The notes under the pieces are model-generated. The model did not search any database and was not told the origin of the DNA. It saw only the letters and a program-made list of their open reading frames with translations. A stretch of DNA of 64,000 nt. It comes from Roseiarcus sp963783175. GTDB lineage: Bacteria; Pseudomonadota; Alphaproteobacteria; Rhizobiales; Beijerinckiaceae. The DNA lies in NCBI GenBank assembly GCA_963783175.1, contig CAWANG010000036.1, forward strand, positions 62,001 through 126,000, read 5' to 3'. Below are positions 8,687 through 18,025 of this stretch, piece by piece. Positions within the stretch are counted from its first letter, which is position 1. Each line of letters starts with the position of its first letter. The position numbers and the translations under genes are program-made.

Positions 8687-9634
8687 ATGCGGTTAGGGTT
8701 TCAGACCACCCTGCGCGACCGTGTGGCGATCCACGGCGTGGGGGTACATTCGGCGGCGCCTGCTCAAGTCATTCTTCATCCTGCCGACGTCGATGCTGGC
8801 GTCGTTTTCCTTCGCACCGGACTGCCAGGCGGACGGGAGCGTCTCCTGGAGGCCAAACGGGGCAATGTGGCGCAGACCGCCCTTTGCACCATGCTCGGCG
8901 ACGCCTCAGGGGCCAGCATCTGCACCGTCGAGCATCTTCTGGCCGCTCTTGCGGGTCTCAGGATCGACAACGTCCTGATCGAAATCGACGGACCGGAAAC
9001 GCCGATCATGGACGGCTCCGCCGCCGATTTCGTGGCTGCGATCGATTCGGTCGGCCTCGCCCAGCAGCGCCGCCCCCGCCGCCATCTCAAGGTCGTCAAG
9101 CCGGTGCGCGTCGATCACGGCGGCGGCTTCGCCGAGTTCCTGCCGGCCGAGCGCGGCTTCCGGCTCGACGTCGAGATCGACTTCGAATCGCCGGCGATCG
9201 GACGCCAGCGGCGCGTATTCGACCTCGATCCGTCGACTTTCCGCCGCGAAATCGCCCGCGCCCGCACCTTCGGCTTCGTCTGCGATGTGCAGAAATTGTG
9301 GCAGGCGGGCTACGCGCTCGGCTCTTCGCTCGAGAATTCGGTCGCCATCGATGGCGACGCCATCCTCAATCCGGAAGGGTTGCGTTACGCCGACGAATTC
9401 GTGCGCCACAAGGCGCTCGACGCAGTCGGCGACCTGTCGCTTGCGGGCGCGCCGATCATCGGCCTTTACCGGACCTATCGCCCCGGGCACAAACTCAACG
9501 CGCTCGCGCTCGAGGCGTTGTTCGAGCGCCGGTCGGCCTACGAGATCCTCGAAGCGCCGGTTCAGCGAGTCCCGATCATGGCGCGTGGAGCGGGCGCTCA
9601 TGTGCCCGCCGCGGCCTTCGCCGCCCCGGATTGA
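8687..9634 (+). CDS. lpxC: UDP-3-O-acyl-N-acetylglucosamine deacetylase
   Basis: LpxC is the zinc hydrolase for the committed step of lipid A synthesis in the cytoplasm. The 315-aa protein begins MRLGFQTTLRDRVAIHGVGVHS, typical of the family. It has the zinc-ligand regions ICTVEHLLAAL (His about 82) and RHKALDAVGDLSLAG (His and Asp), and the catalytic-region histidine in RPGHKLNALAL. The order ftsZ-lpxC-bamD-recN is the conserved proteobacterial arrangement. The start is ATG 8687, with a hairpin just upstream. Confidence 0.96.
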   Translation: MRLGFQTTLRDRVAIHGVGVHSAAPAQVILHPADVDAGVVFLRTGLPGGRERLLEAKRGNVAQTALCTMLGDASGASICTVEHLLAALAGLRIDNVLIEIDGPETPIMDGSAADFVAAIDSVGLAQQRRPRRHLKVVKPVRVDHGGGFAEFLPAERGFRLDVEIDFESPAIGRQRRVFDLDPSTFRREIARARTFGFVCDVQKLWQAGYALGSSLENSVAIDGDAILNPEGLRYADEFVRHKALDAVGDLSLAGAPIIGLYRTYRPGHKLNALALEALFERRSAYEILEAPVQRVPIMARGAGAHVPAAAFAAPD

Positions 9635-9799
9635 TCGTTCCGCGCGGCTCGCAGGCGGACCGACGTCGGCCTCCTTCAGGCCGAGACGGGGGCATGACCG
9701 CCGTCCGCGCCTTGCTGAACGTCTGGCGCGCGCGCCGCGAGTGCGGTAAATGGGCCGCGTCGCCCTCGCGGCGCTTCGCCTCCAGCGAGTCTTTGAAAC

Positions 9800-10702
9800 A
9801 TGCCTGACGTCGAATATGGCCTTGTCCCGCCCCACGCCGGAAGGCGGCTGGCGCGTCGGTTGGCAACCGGGGCCGTGCTCATCGCGATTGCGTTCGCCGG
9901 CTCGTCCTGTTCGATGATCGACCAGTTCAACCCGTTCGGGAGCGGCGAAAAGTACAAGATGGAAATCACGCCGGACACCCCGGCGAGCAAGACCTACGAC
10001 CAAGGTCTCCAGAAATTGGCCAATGGCGCGCCAGCGGACGCGGCGAAGAAATTCACCGATCTCGGCAAGCAGTACCCGAGTTCGGATTGGGCCCAGAAGG
10101 GCCTCCTTATGACGACCTATGCGCAATATCAGGCCGGCGACTATACCAGCGCCATCACATCGGCGGAGCGCTACCTCAAGGACTATCCGAACTCGCCCGA
10201 CGCGCCCTACGTCCTGTATCTGCAGGCGAATGCGTATTACATGCAGATACCGGATATTTCGCGCGATCAGGAGAATGCGGGGAAGGCCCTCACGGCGTTC
10301 CAGTCGGTGGTGCAGAAATATCCGAAGTCGGAATATGTCGAGGACGCGAAATACAAGATCGACGTCGCGGAGGACCAGCTCGCCGGTAAGGAAATGTCGA
10401 TCGGGCGGTTTTATCTCAATCGCCGAAACTATACGGCGGCCATCAATCGTTTTCGTGACGTGCTTCAGTATTACCAGACGACCCGCCACGCCGAAGAAGC
10501 GCTTTATCGTCTCGTCGAGGCTTACCTCGGCTTGGGGATCACCGACGAAGCGGAGACCGCAGCCGCCGTGCTTGGGCACAATTTCCCCGACAGCCAATGG
10601 TACCAGGACGCCTATAACCTTCTGAAGGGGAAGGGCCTCTCGCCGCACGAATACGGCGAATCCTGGATCTCGAAAATCTGGCACACGGTCGTTCCGTCCT
10701 GA
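9800..10702 (+). CDS. bamD: outer membrane assembly lipoprotein BamD
   Basis: BamD is the essential lipoprotein partner of BamA that inserts beta-barrel proteins into the outer membrane. The 300-aa precursor has a hydrophobic signal peptide ending in the lipobox FAGSSC (Cys about 37). A chain of TPR-like repeats follows: YDQGLQKLANGAPADAAKKF, YAQYQAGDYTSAITSAERYL, YLNRRNYTAAINRFRDVLQ and EALYRLVEAYLGLGITDEA. It lies 165 bp after lpxC and 13 bp before recN. Confidence 0.95.
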   Translation: MPDVEYGLVPPHAGRRLARRLATGAVLIAIAFAGSSCSMIDQFNPFGSGEKYKMEITPDTPASKTYDQGLQKLANGAPADAAKKFTDLGKQYPSSDWAQKGLLMTTYAQYQAGDYTSAITSAERYLKDYPNSPDAPYVLYLQANAYYMQIPDISRDQENAGKALTAFQSVVQKYPKSEYVEDAKYKIDVAEDQLAGKEMSIGRFYLNRRNYTAAINRFRDVLQYYQTTRHAEEALYRLVEAYLGLGITDEAETAAAVLGHNFPDSQWYQDAYNLLKGKGLSPHEYGESWISKIWHTVVPS

Positions 10703-10715
10703 TCGGGCTTGGTCC

Positions 10716-12386
10716 ATGCTTTCGCGCCTCTCCATTCGCGACGTGGTGCTGATCGATCAGTTGGACCTCGAGTTCTCGCCGGGGCTGACGGTCCTCACCG
10801 GCGAAACCGGCGCGGGGAAATCCATTCTTCTCGATGCGCTGGCGCTGGCGCTCGGCGCGCGCGGCGACGGCGGCCTGGTGCGCCACGGCCAGGCGCAGGG
10901 CCAGGTGACGGCGATCTTCGACCTGCCGGAAGGCCACGCCGCCCATGCGCTGCTCGAAGGGCAGGATATCGAGATCGGCGACGAACTGATCCTGCGCCGG
11001 GTCCAGTTCGCCGACGGGCGCACCCGGGCCTACGTCAACGACCAGAGCGTCAGCGCCCAGGGGCTGCGCGCGCTATCCTCGGCGCTGGTCGAGATCCACG
11101 GCCAGCACGACGAGCGGGCGCTCACCGATCCGTCGACCCATCGCGCCCTCGTCGACGCCTACGGCGGACTCGAGCCGCTGGCGGCGGCGACCGAGCGGGC
11201 CTACGCGGCTCTGCGCGAAGCCGAGCGTGCGCTCGAGACCGAGCGCGCCAGGGTCGCGGCTGCGGAAGCCGAGGCGGACTTCGCCACCCACGCGCACGAG
11301 GAACTCACCCGCCTCGCCGTTCAGCCCAACGAAGAAGCGACGCTGGCGGCGCGCAGGCAGGCGATGATGCAGGGCGAAAAGGTCGCCGCCGATATCCGCG
11401 ACGCGCGGGACCATCTGACCGGCGAAGCTGCGATCCTGCCGCTGTTGCATTCCGTTTCCCGCCGCCTCGAGCGCCGCTTGCCCCAGGCGCCCGGGCTGAT
11501 CGAGCCGAGCGTCAAGGCCCTCGACGAGGCGATCGAAGCTCTCGAACGCGCCAATCGCGCCGTCGACGACGCGATCGAAGCCAGCGCCTTCGATCCTCAT
11601 GAGCTCGAACGGTGCGAGGAGCGCCTGTTTGCGCTGAGAGCGATGGGCCGCAAGCACAACGCGCCGATCGAAAGCCTCCCCGCGCTGGCGCAAAAATTCG
11701 CTGACGAGCTTGCAGCGCTTGCCGCCGGCCGCAGCGAGGTCAGCCGCCTCGAGGCCGACGTGAAAGGCGCCGGGGAGGCCTACCGCGACGCCGCGGCCGG
11801 GCTTAGCGCCGCGCGCGAGCGAAGCGCGCGCGAGCTGGAATCGGCGGTGAGCGCCGAGTTGGCGCCGCTCAAACTCGAGCGAGCGGAGTTCAGCGTCGAC
11901 TTGCGCCGCGACGACGCGATCGTTGCGTCGAGCGGCTACGATCGCGCCGAGTTCTATGTCCGCACCAACCCCGGTTCGCGGCCGGGCCCGTTGATGAAAG
12001 TGGCGTCGGGAGGCGAGCTGGCGAGGTTCCTCCTCGCGATCAAGGTTCGCCTGGCCGAGCGCGGCACCGCGCCGACCCTCGTGTTCGACGAAATCGACAC
12101 CGGCGTCGGCGGCGCCGTCGCCGACGCGATGGGTCAGCGCCTGGCGCGGCTTTCGGCGCGGGCGCAGGTGCTGGCGGTGACCCACGCGCCGCAGGTGGCC
12201 GCGCGGGCGCAGAACCACTATCGAATCGTCAAGAGCGACGTCGGCGCCGGCGAGCGGGTCGCCACCCGCGTCTCGCGCCTCGGGGCGATCGAGCGCCGGG
12301 AGGAAATCGCCCGGATGCTCGCCGGGGCCGAAATCACCCGCGAGGCCCGAGCGGCGGCCGAGAGCCTGATCGAGAAGGCCGAATGA
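10716..12386 (+). CDS. recN: DNA repair protein RecN
   Basis: RecN is an SMC-like ATPase used in double-strand-break repair. The 556-aa protein opens MLSRLSIRDVVLIDQLDLEF and has Walker A GETGAGKSILLDALALALG. A long coiled-coil centre follows (about residues 150-370, Ala/Glu/Arg-rich). The C-terminal ABC signature is SGGELARFLLAIK, with Walker B LVFDEIDTGVGG and the H-loop VTHAPQVAA. It follows bamD by 13 bp, probably in one transcript. SOS control is usual for recN, but no LexA box can be placed in the short gap before it. Confidence 0.95.
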   Translation: MLSRLSIRDVVLIDQLDLEFSPGLTVLTGETGAGKSILLDALALALGARGDGGLVRHGQAQGQVTAIFDLPEGHAAHALLEGQDIEIGDELILRRVQFADGRTRAYVNDQSVSAQGLRALSSALVEIHGQHDERALTDPSTHRALVDAYGGLEPLAAATERAYAALREAERALETERARVAAAEAEADFATHAHEELTRLAVQPNEEATLAARRQAMMQGEKVAADIRDARDHLTGEAAILPLLHSVSRRLERRLPQAPGLIEPSVKALDEAIEALERANRAVDDAIEASAFDPHELERCEERLFALRAMGRKHNAPIESLPALAQKFADELAALAAGRSEVSRLEADVKGAGEAYRDAAAGLSAARERSARELESAVSAELAPLKLERAEFSVDLRRDDAIVASSGYDRAEFYVRTNPGSRPGPLMKVASGGELARFLLAIKVRLAERGTAPTLVFDEIDTGVGGAVADAMGQRLARLSARAQVLAVTHAPQVAARAQNHYRIVKSDVGAGERVATRVSRLGAIERREEIARMLAGAEITREARAAAESLIEKAE

Positions 12387-12488
12387 CGACCGGAAAAGGA
12401 CGGTTGCGCCGCCGGAATTGGCTTGCCCGGCCGCCCTCCTTGGCCCTATCAAGCCGTTTCGCCCGTGGGTTAAGGAGGGCTTTCGCAA

Positions 12489-12674
12489 TTGGCGCAGACC
12501 GGCATGAGCCCGGATGAGCAGCGCGCGGTGGCCGAGGAGCGGCGACGGGCCCGCCTCGCCGCATCGCTGAGGGAAAATCTGAAGCGCCGGAAGGCGCAGA
12601 GCCGCGCGCGCGCGACCGAGGCCCCGCAGTCGGACGGGCCAGCGGAATGGACGCCGGGCGATTCGAGACGCTGA
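12489..12674 (+). CDS. small Arg/Ala-rich conserved hypothetical protein
   Basis: This is a 61-aa basic, probably helical protein of the pattern EERRRARLAASLRENLKRRK AQSRARA. I recall similar small proteins next to murA in Rhizobiales genomes, but no function is known to me. The start is taken as TTG at 12489 because AGGAGG at 12473-12478 is 10 nt upstream; the alternative ATG at 12504 would leave 25 nt. It sits between recN and murA, which starts 60 bp downstream. Confidence 0.6.
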   Translation: MAQTGMSPDEQRAVAEERRRARLAASLRENLKRRKAQSRARATEAPQSDGPAEWTPGDSRR

Positions 12675-12734
12675 CCCCAGGATCGCCCGGGCGGGCTGAG
12701 GTCCTGGTTGGATTTGGGCTAGAGGGACAAGGGG

Positions 12735-14024
12735 ATGGATCGCATACAAATTCGCGGCGGCGCGGCGCTGAACGGCGTGATCCCGATTTCAGGCGCGAAG
12801 AACGCCGCGCTGCCGCTGATGATCGCGTCGCTTCTGACCGATCAGACGCTGACCTTGGAAAACCTGCCCCGCCTCGCCGATGTCGCCCAACTGGCGCACA
12901 TCCTCGGCAACCATGGCGTCGACTATTCGATCGACGGCAAGCGGATCGGCGAGGACGCGGGGTCCGGCCAGACCGCCCACTTGCGCGCCCGCACGATCGT
13001 CGACACGACGGCGCCGTATGAACTGGTGGCGAAGATGCGCGCGAGTTTCTGGGTGATCGCGCCGCTCGTCGCCCGCATGGGCGCGGCCCGCGTCTCGCTG
13101 CCGGGCGGCTGCGCGATCGGCACCCGGCCGGTCGACCTGTTGCTGATGGCGCTCGAGAAGCTCGGCGCGCGGATCGATATCGACGGCGGCTACGCCGTCG
13201 CCAAGGCGCCGAATGGCCTCATCGGGGGGGAGATCGGGTTTCCCAAGGTGACGGTCGGCGGGACGCATGTGGCGATGATGGCCGCCTCGACCGCGCGCGG
13301 GTCGACGCTGATCCGCAATGCCGCGCGGGAGCCGGAGGTGGCGGATCTCGCCGCCTGCCTAAACAAGATGGGCGCGCGCATCCGCGGCGGCGGCTCCTCG
13401 ACGATCGAGATCGAGGGCGTGGCCCGCCTCAACGGAGCGACCCATCGCGTGCTGCCCGACCGGATCGAAGCGGGAACCTACGCGACGGCGGTGGCGATGA
13501 CCGGCGGCGACCTGATGCTCGAGGGCGTGGGCGAGGATCTGCTCGAGGAGGCGTTCGAGGCGCTGACCGCGGCTGGCGCGACCGTGACCAGCGACAATCG
13601 CGGCGTGCGCGTCAGGCGCAATGGGGCCGGGATTGAGGCGGTCGACATCGCCACCGCGCCGTTCCCCGGCTTCCCGACCGATCTGCAGGCGCAGTTCATG
13701 GCCCTGATGACGCGCGCGCGCGGCGTCTCGCGCATCAAGGAGACGATCTTCGAGAACCGGTTCATGCATGTGCAGGAGCTTGCGCGTCTCGGGGCGAGCA
13801 TCAAGCTCGAAGGCGACACCGCCATCGTCAGCGGCGTCAAGCGCCTCCGTGGCGCGCCGGTGATGGCGACCGATCTGCGCGCCTCCGTTTCGCTGGTCAT
13901 CGCCGGCCTGGCGGCCGAGGGGGAGACGATTGTGAACCGCGTCTACCATCTCGACCGCGGCTTCGAGCGGCTGGAAGAGAAACTCGGCGCCTGCGGCGCC
14001 GACATCGCGCGGATCGCAGGCTAG
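12735..14024 (+). CDS. murA: UDP-N-acetylglucosamine 1-carboxyvinyltransferase
   Basis: MurA transfers enolpyruvate from PEP to UDP-GlcNAc, the first committed peptidoglycan step. The 429-aa protein starts MDRIQIRGGAALNGVIPISG and has the N-terminal lysine in GAKNAALPLMIASLL. It carries the fosfomycin-target cysteine in LPGGCAIGTRPVDLL, then KVTVGGTHVAMMAAS, RIEAGTYATAVAMTGG, FPGFPTDLQAQFMALM and the C-terminal DLRASVSLVIAGLAAEGET. DUF2948 follows 4 bp later. The order murA-DUF2948-hisD-UPF0262 is, as I recall, common in Rhizobiales. Confidence 0.97.
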   Translation: MDRIQIRGGAALNGVIPISGAKNAALPLMIASLLTDQTLTLENLPRLADVAQLAHILGNHGVDYSIDGKRIGEDAGSGQTAHLRARTIVDTTAPYELVAKMRASFWVIAPLVARMGAARVSLPGGCAIGTRPVDLLLMALEKLGARIDIDGGYAVAKAPNGLIGGEIGFPKVTVGGTHVAMMAASTARGSTLIRNAAREPEVADLAACLNKMGARIRGGGSSTIEIEGVARLNGATHRVLPDRIEAGTYATAVAMTGGDLMLEGVGEDLLEEAFEALTAAGATVTSDNRGVRVRRNGAGIEAVDIATAPFPGFPTDLQAQFMALMTRARGVSRIKETIFENRFMHVQELARLGASIKLEGDTAIVSGVKRLRGAPVMATDLRASVSLVIAGLAAEGETIVNRVYHLDRGFERLEEKLGACGADIARIAG

Positions 14025-14028
14025 GGCG

Positions 14029-14484
14029 ATGGCGGCCGGTGGTCAGGCGCTCAAGCTGATTGCGCTCGACCGGGAGGGCCTCGGGGTCATTTCCGCTCAT
14101 GCGCAGAACACCTGCGTGAAGCAGACCGACATGGCCTGGCTGCCGCGGCAGCGCCGGTTCGTCGTCGCGGGCATGCGCTACGACTGGGTCGGGGCGAAAA
14201 CCGGCCCGGCGGAGCGCGTCGCCAGCGTTCTCAGGTTCGACCGCGTCCTCAGAGTTTCGCATCTCGGCCTCAAGCATATGGACCCGCAGGCGACGCTCAA
14301 TCTGCTGGCGGTGACGTTCGAGAAGACCGATCCGCCGGCCGGCATGATCATCCTCGCGTTCGCCGACGGCGCGCTGGTGCGCCTCGAAGTCGAATGTGTC
14401 GAGGTGGAGCTCAGCGACATGGGGCTGCGCCAGCCCGCGGAGGCCTGCCCCGGCCACGCCCTGACCGATACGTCGGCTGTCTGA
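14029..14484 (+). CDS. DUF2948 family protein
   Basis: This 151-aa protein has the DUF2948 pattern: LKLIALDREGLGVISAHAQ, AWLPRQRRFVVAGMRYDW, RVASVLRFDRVL and a C-terminal ADGALVRLEVECVEVEL. The function is unknown. It lies 4 bp after murA and just before hisD, so it is probably cotranscribed with them. It is predicted cytoplasmic, with no signal or membrane segment. Confidence 0.85.
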   Translation: MAAGGQALKLIALDREGLGVISAHAQNTCVKQTDMAWLPRQRRFVVAGMRYDWVGAKTGPAERVASVLRFDRVLRVSHLGLKHMDPQATLNLLAVTFEKTDPPAGMIILAFADGALVRLEVECVEVELSDMGLRQPAEACPGHALTDTSAV

Positions 14485-14517
14485 ATAAAGCCCGCGTTGG
14501 AGAGTTCTCTTAAGCCC

Positions 14518-15823
14518 ATGGCCATGGCGCTCGATATGCAGTCGGCGGATTTCGAGCGGCGCTTCGCGGCGCTTCTGGCCGTCAAGCGGGAGGCGTCGGC
14601 CGACGTCGACGCCGCGGTCGCGGCCATCATCGCCGACGTGCGGGGGCGCGGCGACGAGGCGCTCGCCGAGCACTCGCGCCGTTTCGACCGCGTCGACCTC
14701 GCCAGGCTCGGCGTCAGGATCGGCGCCGACGAGGTCGAGGCGGCGATCGCAGCCTGCGATAAAACCGCGCTCGAGGCGCTTGAGCTCGCCCACGATCGGG
14801 TAACGGAGTTTCACCGCCGCCAGAAGCCTGCCGACCTTCGCTTCACCGACCCGCTCGGGGTCGAGCTCGGCTGGCGCTGGCGGCCGATAGACGCAGTCGG
14901 GCTCTATGTTCCCGGCGGGGCGGCGAGCTATCCTTCCTCGGTCGTCATGAACGCCGTGCCGGCGAAGGTCGCGGGCTGCCGCCGGCTCGCCATGGTCGTG
15001 CCGACCCCGGACGGCCATATCAATCCTTTGGTGCTCGCCGCGGCGCGGATCGTCGGCGTCGATGAGATCTATCGAGTCGGCGGCGCGCAGGCGATCGCCG
15101 CGCTCGCCTATGGCACGCAGACGATAGCGCCGGTCGACAAGATCGTCGGCCCTGGCAACGCCTATGTCGCGGCGGCCAAGCGGCGAGTGTTCGGGGTCGT
15201 CGGCATCGACATGATCGCCGGCCCGTCGGAAGTCGTCATTCTCGCCGATCGCGGCGCCGATCCGCGCTTTGTCGCCGCCGATCTCCTGGCGCAGGCCGAG
15301 CACGACGAGGCTGCGCAGTCGATCCTCATCACCGACGCTGCGAATCTTGCGCGCGCGGTCGCAGGCCGAAGTCGACCGCCAGCTCGCTGGTCTGCCGCGG
15401 GCCAAGGTCGCCGGCGCGAGCTGGCGCGACAACGGCGCGATCATCCTCTGCCCGTCGCTTGAATCCGCGCTGCCGCTGGTCGAGCGTCTCGCGCCGGAGC
15501 ATCTCGAGATCATGGCGGATGACGCCGAGGCGCTCGCCGCCAAAATCTCCAACGCCGGCGCGATCTTCCTCGGCGCCCATACGCCCGAGGCGATTGGCGA
15601 CTATGTCGGCGGCTCGAACCATGTGCTGCCGACCGGGCGCTCGGCGCGCTTCTCTTCGGGCCTTGGCGTCCTTGACTTCATGAAGCGCACGTCGCTGCTC
15701 AAATGCGACGCCCGCTCGCTTCGCATTCTCGGCCCGGCGGCGGTGACGTTGGGCAAGGCCGAGGGGTTCGAGGCGCATGCGCGCTCGGTTGCGCTCAGGC
15801 TCGAGGCCGGGCGCCGGCGATGA
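14518..15823 (+). pseudogene. hisD: histidinol dehydrogenase, split by one frameshift
   Basis: HisD oxidises histidinol to histidine, the last step of the pathway, using a zinc site. The first frame carries GLYVPGGAASYPSSVVMNAV, RVGGAQAIAALAYGT, KIVGPGNAYVAAAKR and DLLAQAEHDE. At 15358-15362 the frame breaks, and the sequence continues one base later as QAEVDRQLAGLPRAKV, APEHLEIMADDA, AIFLGAHTPEAIGDYVGGSN and FSSGLGVLDFMKRTSL. Removing one base gives 434 aa, the normal length. The ATG at 14518 is chosen (GGAGAG 13 nt upstream); an in-frame TTG lies at 14497. A broken hisD would make the cell a histidine auxotroph unless a second copy exists, so a consensus error is plausible. Confidence 0.85.
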
Positions 15824-15830
15824 CGAGCCC

Positions 15831-16319
15831 ATGACCCGCAAACCGGCCAGGAGCCGCAATCGGCTTACCGAGGTCGTCCTCGACGAAAAGACAATTCCGC
15901 GCGGTTCGGCCGATGTCGATCACGAACGGGCGGTGGCGATCTTCGACCTCGTCGAGGAGAACGCGTTCGCCGTTCCCGGCCGCGACGACGGCCCCTATGC
16001 GCTCATGATTTCGCAGGAGGAGTTGAAGCTCACCTTTGAGGTCAGGGCCGCTAACCGCGAACTTGCGACCTCGATTGTGGTGTCGATGACCCCGTTCCGG
16101 CCGCTGCTCAAGGACTATTTTCTCGTCTGCGAGACCTATTATTCCGCCATCCGCACCGCGAGCCCGCGCCAGATCGAGGCGATCGACCGCGAGCGCACGA
16201 CGCTCCACAACGAAGGCGCCGATCTCATGGCCCAGCGCCTCGCCGGCAAGATCGAGATTGACCAGGCCACGGCCCGGCGCATGTTCGCGCTCGTTTCCGC
16301 GTTGCGCTGGCGGGTGTGA
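15831..16319 (+). CDS. UPF0262 family protein
   Basis: This 162-aa protein has the UPF0262 pattern: NRLTEVVLDEKTIPRGSADV, VDHERAVAIFDLVEENAF, LTFEVRAANRELATSIVVSM, PFRPLLKDYFLVCETYYSAI and IDRERTTLHNEGADLM. The function is unknown. It starts 7 bp after hisD at ATG 15831 and is probably in the same transcript. In many Rhizobiales a low-molecular-weight phosphatase gene and infA follow; here the cluster is interrupted by a dispersed repeat. Confidence 0.85.
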   Translation: MTRKPARSRNRLTEVVLDEKTIPRGSADVDHERAVAIFDLVEENAFAVPGRDDGPYALMISQEELKLTFEVRAANRELATSIVVSMTPFRPLLKDYFLVCETYYSAIRTASPRQIEAIDRERTTLHNEGADLMAQRLAGKIEIDQATARRMFALVSALRWRV

Positions 16320-16373
16320 TTCGCGAACGATCCAATCGGCGCCGCGGGCTTGTGGCCAGCTTGGAGAGAAGCG

Positions 16374-16660
16374 CAACAATCCTTTGCGATAATCAGAAGG
16401 CCGTGCTATCGTGCTCCCTGTCTCGGATCAGGATTTGACGTTGGCGGCGAGCGAAGGAGGCGCCGAGTTATTAACTTGGTCGATTGGTTGGTCAGGGGAC
16501 GCCGAGAGCCTCATTTCCTTTGGTTCGGGGGTTAACCCTCTGGAAAATCTAGATTTGCGGAAGGAGATTCCTTGGATTTCGCTTCCTCCCGTTTGGATTT
16601 TCCTTCCTCGTGATTTGGATTTTTCTTCCATCGGCTTTGAAAACGCTTCCCCCGGCTCTG
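16374..16660 (+). repeat. Dispersed repeat, copy 1 (box A, NPL box, 21-bp tandem tail)
   Basis: Box A at 16374-16416 includes TTTGCGATAATCAGAA and CGTGCTAT and matches copy 2 at 40 of 43 bases. The second conserved element is TAACCCTCTGGAAAATCT at 16533-16550, which reads NPLENL. The tail at about 16573-16656 is four 21-bp units around TTTGGATTTTCCTTCC. It is open in one frame with a seven-residue period (WISLPPV, WIFLPRD, then degenerate units). Copies 2 and 3 lie at 22880-23184 and 57481-57730. I do not recognise a named family. It has no transposase and no clear terminal inverted repeats. Confidence 0.8.
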
Positions 16661-17298
16661 TCGCCAAACGCGATTTCATTCTCGCCAACACCCGCCTCAT
16701 CGCGCCGCCGTTGACGCCCGAGATCAGGCTTCGGCTCGCGGATGAAGCCGTGCCGCTGTGGAAGAAAACTGAGGAGGAGCTCGGCGCGATGGGGCTGCCG
16801 CCCCCGTTCTGGGCCTTCGCCTGGGCCGGCGGCCAGGCGCTCGCGCGTTACCTGCTCGACAATCCGGCGCTGGTTCAGGGCAAGCGCGCGCTTGATTTCG
16901 CCTCCGGCTCCGGGCTCGTCGCGATCGCCGCCGCCTTGAGCGGCGCGGCGGCGGTCGAGGCCTGCGACATCGACGCCTTCGCCATCGCCGCCATCGAAGC
17001 CAACGCCGCCGAGAACGGGGTATCGGTCGCGCCCCGCCTCGAAAACCTGATCGGCGCCGACGAGGGCTGGGAGGTCGTGCTGGCGGGCGATATCGCCTAC
17101 GAGAAGGACCTCGCCGACGCGGCGATGGAATGGCTCGCATCCCTCGCGCGCCGCGGCGCAATCGTGCTCATCGGCGATCCGCGACGGTCCTATCTTCCGC
17201 TCGACCGGCACGACTGCGTAGTCGAATATTCCGTGCCGGTGACGCGCGAACTCGAAGATTCCGAAATCAAACGGACTGGCGTGTTCCGCTTTCGATAA
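16615..17298 (+). CDS. class I SAM-dependent methyltransferase (ETFB-lysine / nicotinamide methyltransferase-like)
   Basis: The recognisable domain runs from DFILANTRLIAPPLTPEIRL through GLPPPFWAFAWAGGQALARY and the SAM-binding motif ALDFASGSGLVAIAAALSGA. It then has the acidic loop CDIDAFA and DVVLAGDIAYEKDL-type motif II (here EVVLAGDIAYEKDL), ending in GVFRFR. The family includes protein-lysine methyltransferases such as those acting on electron-transfer flavoprotein beta. The frame is open upstream to GTG 16411, but that N-terminal part is translated repeat copy 1. No ATG precedes the domain. I placed the start at TTG 16615, inside the repeat tail, with low confidence. Confidence 0.75.
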   Translation: MDFSSIGFENASPGSVAKRDFILANTRLIAPPLTPEIRLRLADEAVPLWKKTEEELGAMGLPPPFWAFAWAGGQALARYLLDNPALVQGKRALDFASGSGLVAIAAALSGAAAVEACDIDAFAIAAIEANAAENGVSVAPRLENLIGADEGWEVVLAGDIAYEKDLADAAMEWLASLARRGAIVLIGDPRRSYLPLDRHDCVVEYSVPVTRELEDSEIKRTGVFRFR

Positions 17299-17448
17299 CA
17301 TTGGCTTCTGGCCGCATAGTCCCGATCGCGACCCCAGGGCGTGATTTCGCAAACGCTCCGCCACAATTTCGCCGCCGAACGATCGGAACCATTGGCGCAG
17401 GCTCGTGTTCCCAATCGCCACTCCCGCATTTCGACGAGGAACTGTCCG

Positions 17449-17790
17449 ATGCGCGCTTTGCACCTCGCTGTCTTTGGGGCCGTCCTGGCATTGCCGTCCG
17501 TTGGCTACTCGCAGGCCGATGGACCGGTCGGCGGCAAGGTGGGTGCTGGTCTGGAGTCGTCCTCGACGGCGCAACCAGGTTCTTCCCTTGGGTCGCAGCC
17601 ATTTGGGTCTCGCCCCCAAGGGCCGCCGCAGGAACGCGCCGGCTACTCAGGCGCCGTATCGCCCGGCCAAGTCGCGCCGCAAAATACGCCCGTCACGCAT
17701 CAATGGGGTGGAACGGGCACCGCTTTCGTCAACGGTCACCGCGTCGTCGTCGATCCAAACACGGGCCGCATCACGCGGGTGCTCAACTAG
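17449..17790 (+). CDS. small secreted protein of unknown function
   Basis: This 113-aa precursor has a signal peptide (MRALHLAVFGAVLALPSVGYSQA). A Gly/Ser/Pro/Gln-rich, probably disordered middle follows, and the C-terminus is TAFVNGHRVVVDPNTGRITR. The last part resembles the tail of short periplasmic proteins seen in Rhizobiales (DUF1236-like endings), but I cannot assign a family. The ATG at 17449 is preceded by GAGGA with 9-nt spacing. Confidence 0.6.
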   Translation: MRALHLAVFGAVLALPSVGYSQADGPVGGKVGAGLESSSTAQPGSSLGSQPFGSRPQGPPQERAGYSGAVSPGQVAPQNTPVTHQWGGTGTAFVNGHRVVVDPNTGRITRVLN

Positions 17791-18025
17791 CGAATCCCGG
17801 GGCGCCCTCGCCTCGCCCGCGTGTGCGCTGGGGCGTGGCCCAATCCCGGCCGCGAAAGGCCGGATCGGTGGCCCAAGCTCCGCGCTGTCGGGGCGATGTT
17901 TTCTGCTCCCCAGACTGCGATAAGCTCAGCCGTCGGCTATCGGATATTTTGTCGCAGGCATGTTACCGTTGAAATGTATCGACGGATATCGATCTTTCGC
18001 AGAGCATCGGATAGTTTGCCCCGCC

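Noticed and set aside
16411..16614. N-terminal extension of the methyltransferase from GTG 16411
   Set aside because: It translates box A and the repeat tail; the same sequence occurs elsewhere without a methyltransferase, so it is not part of the domain.
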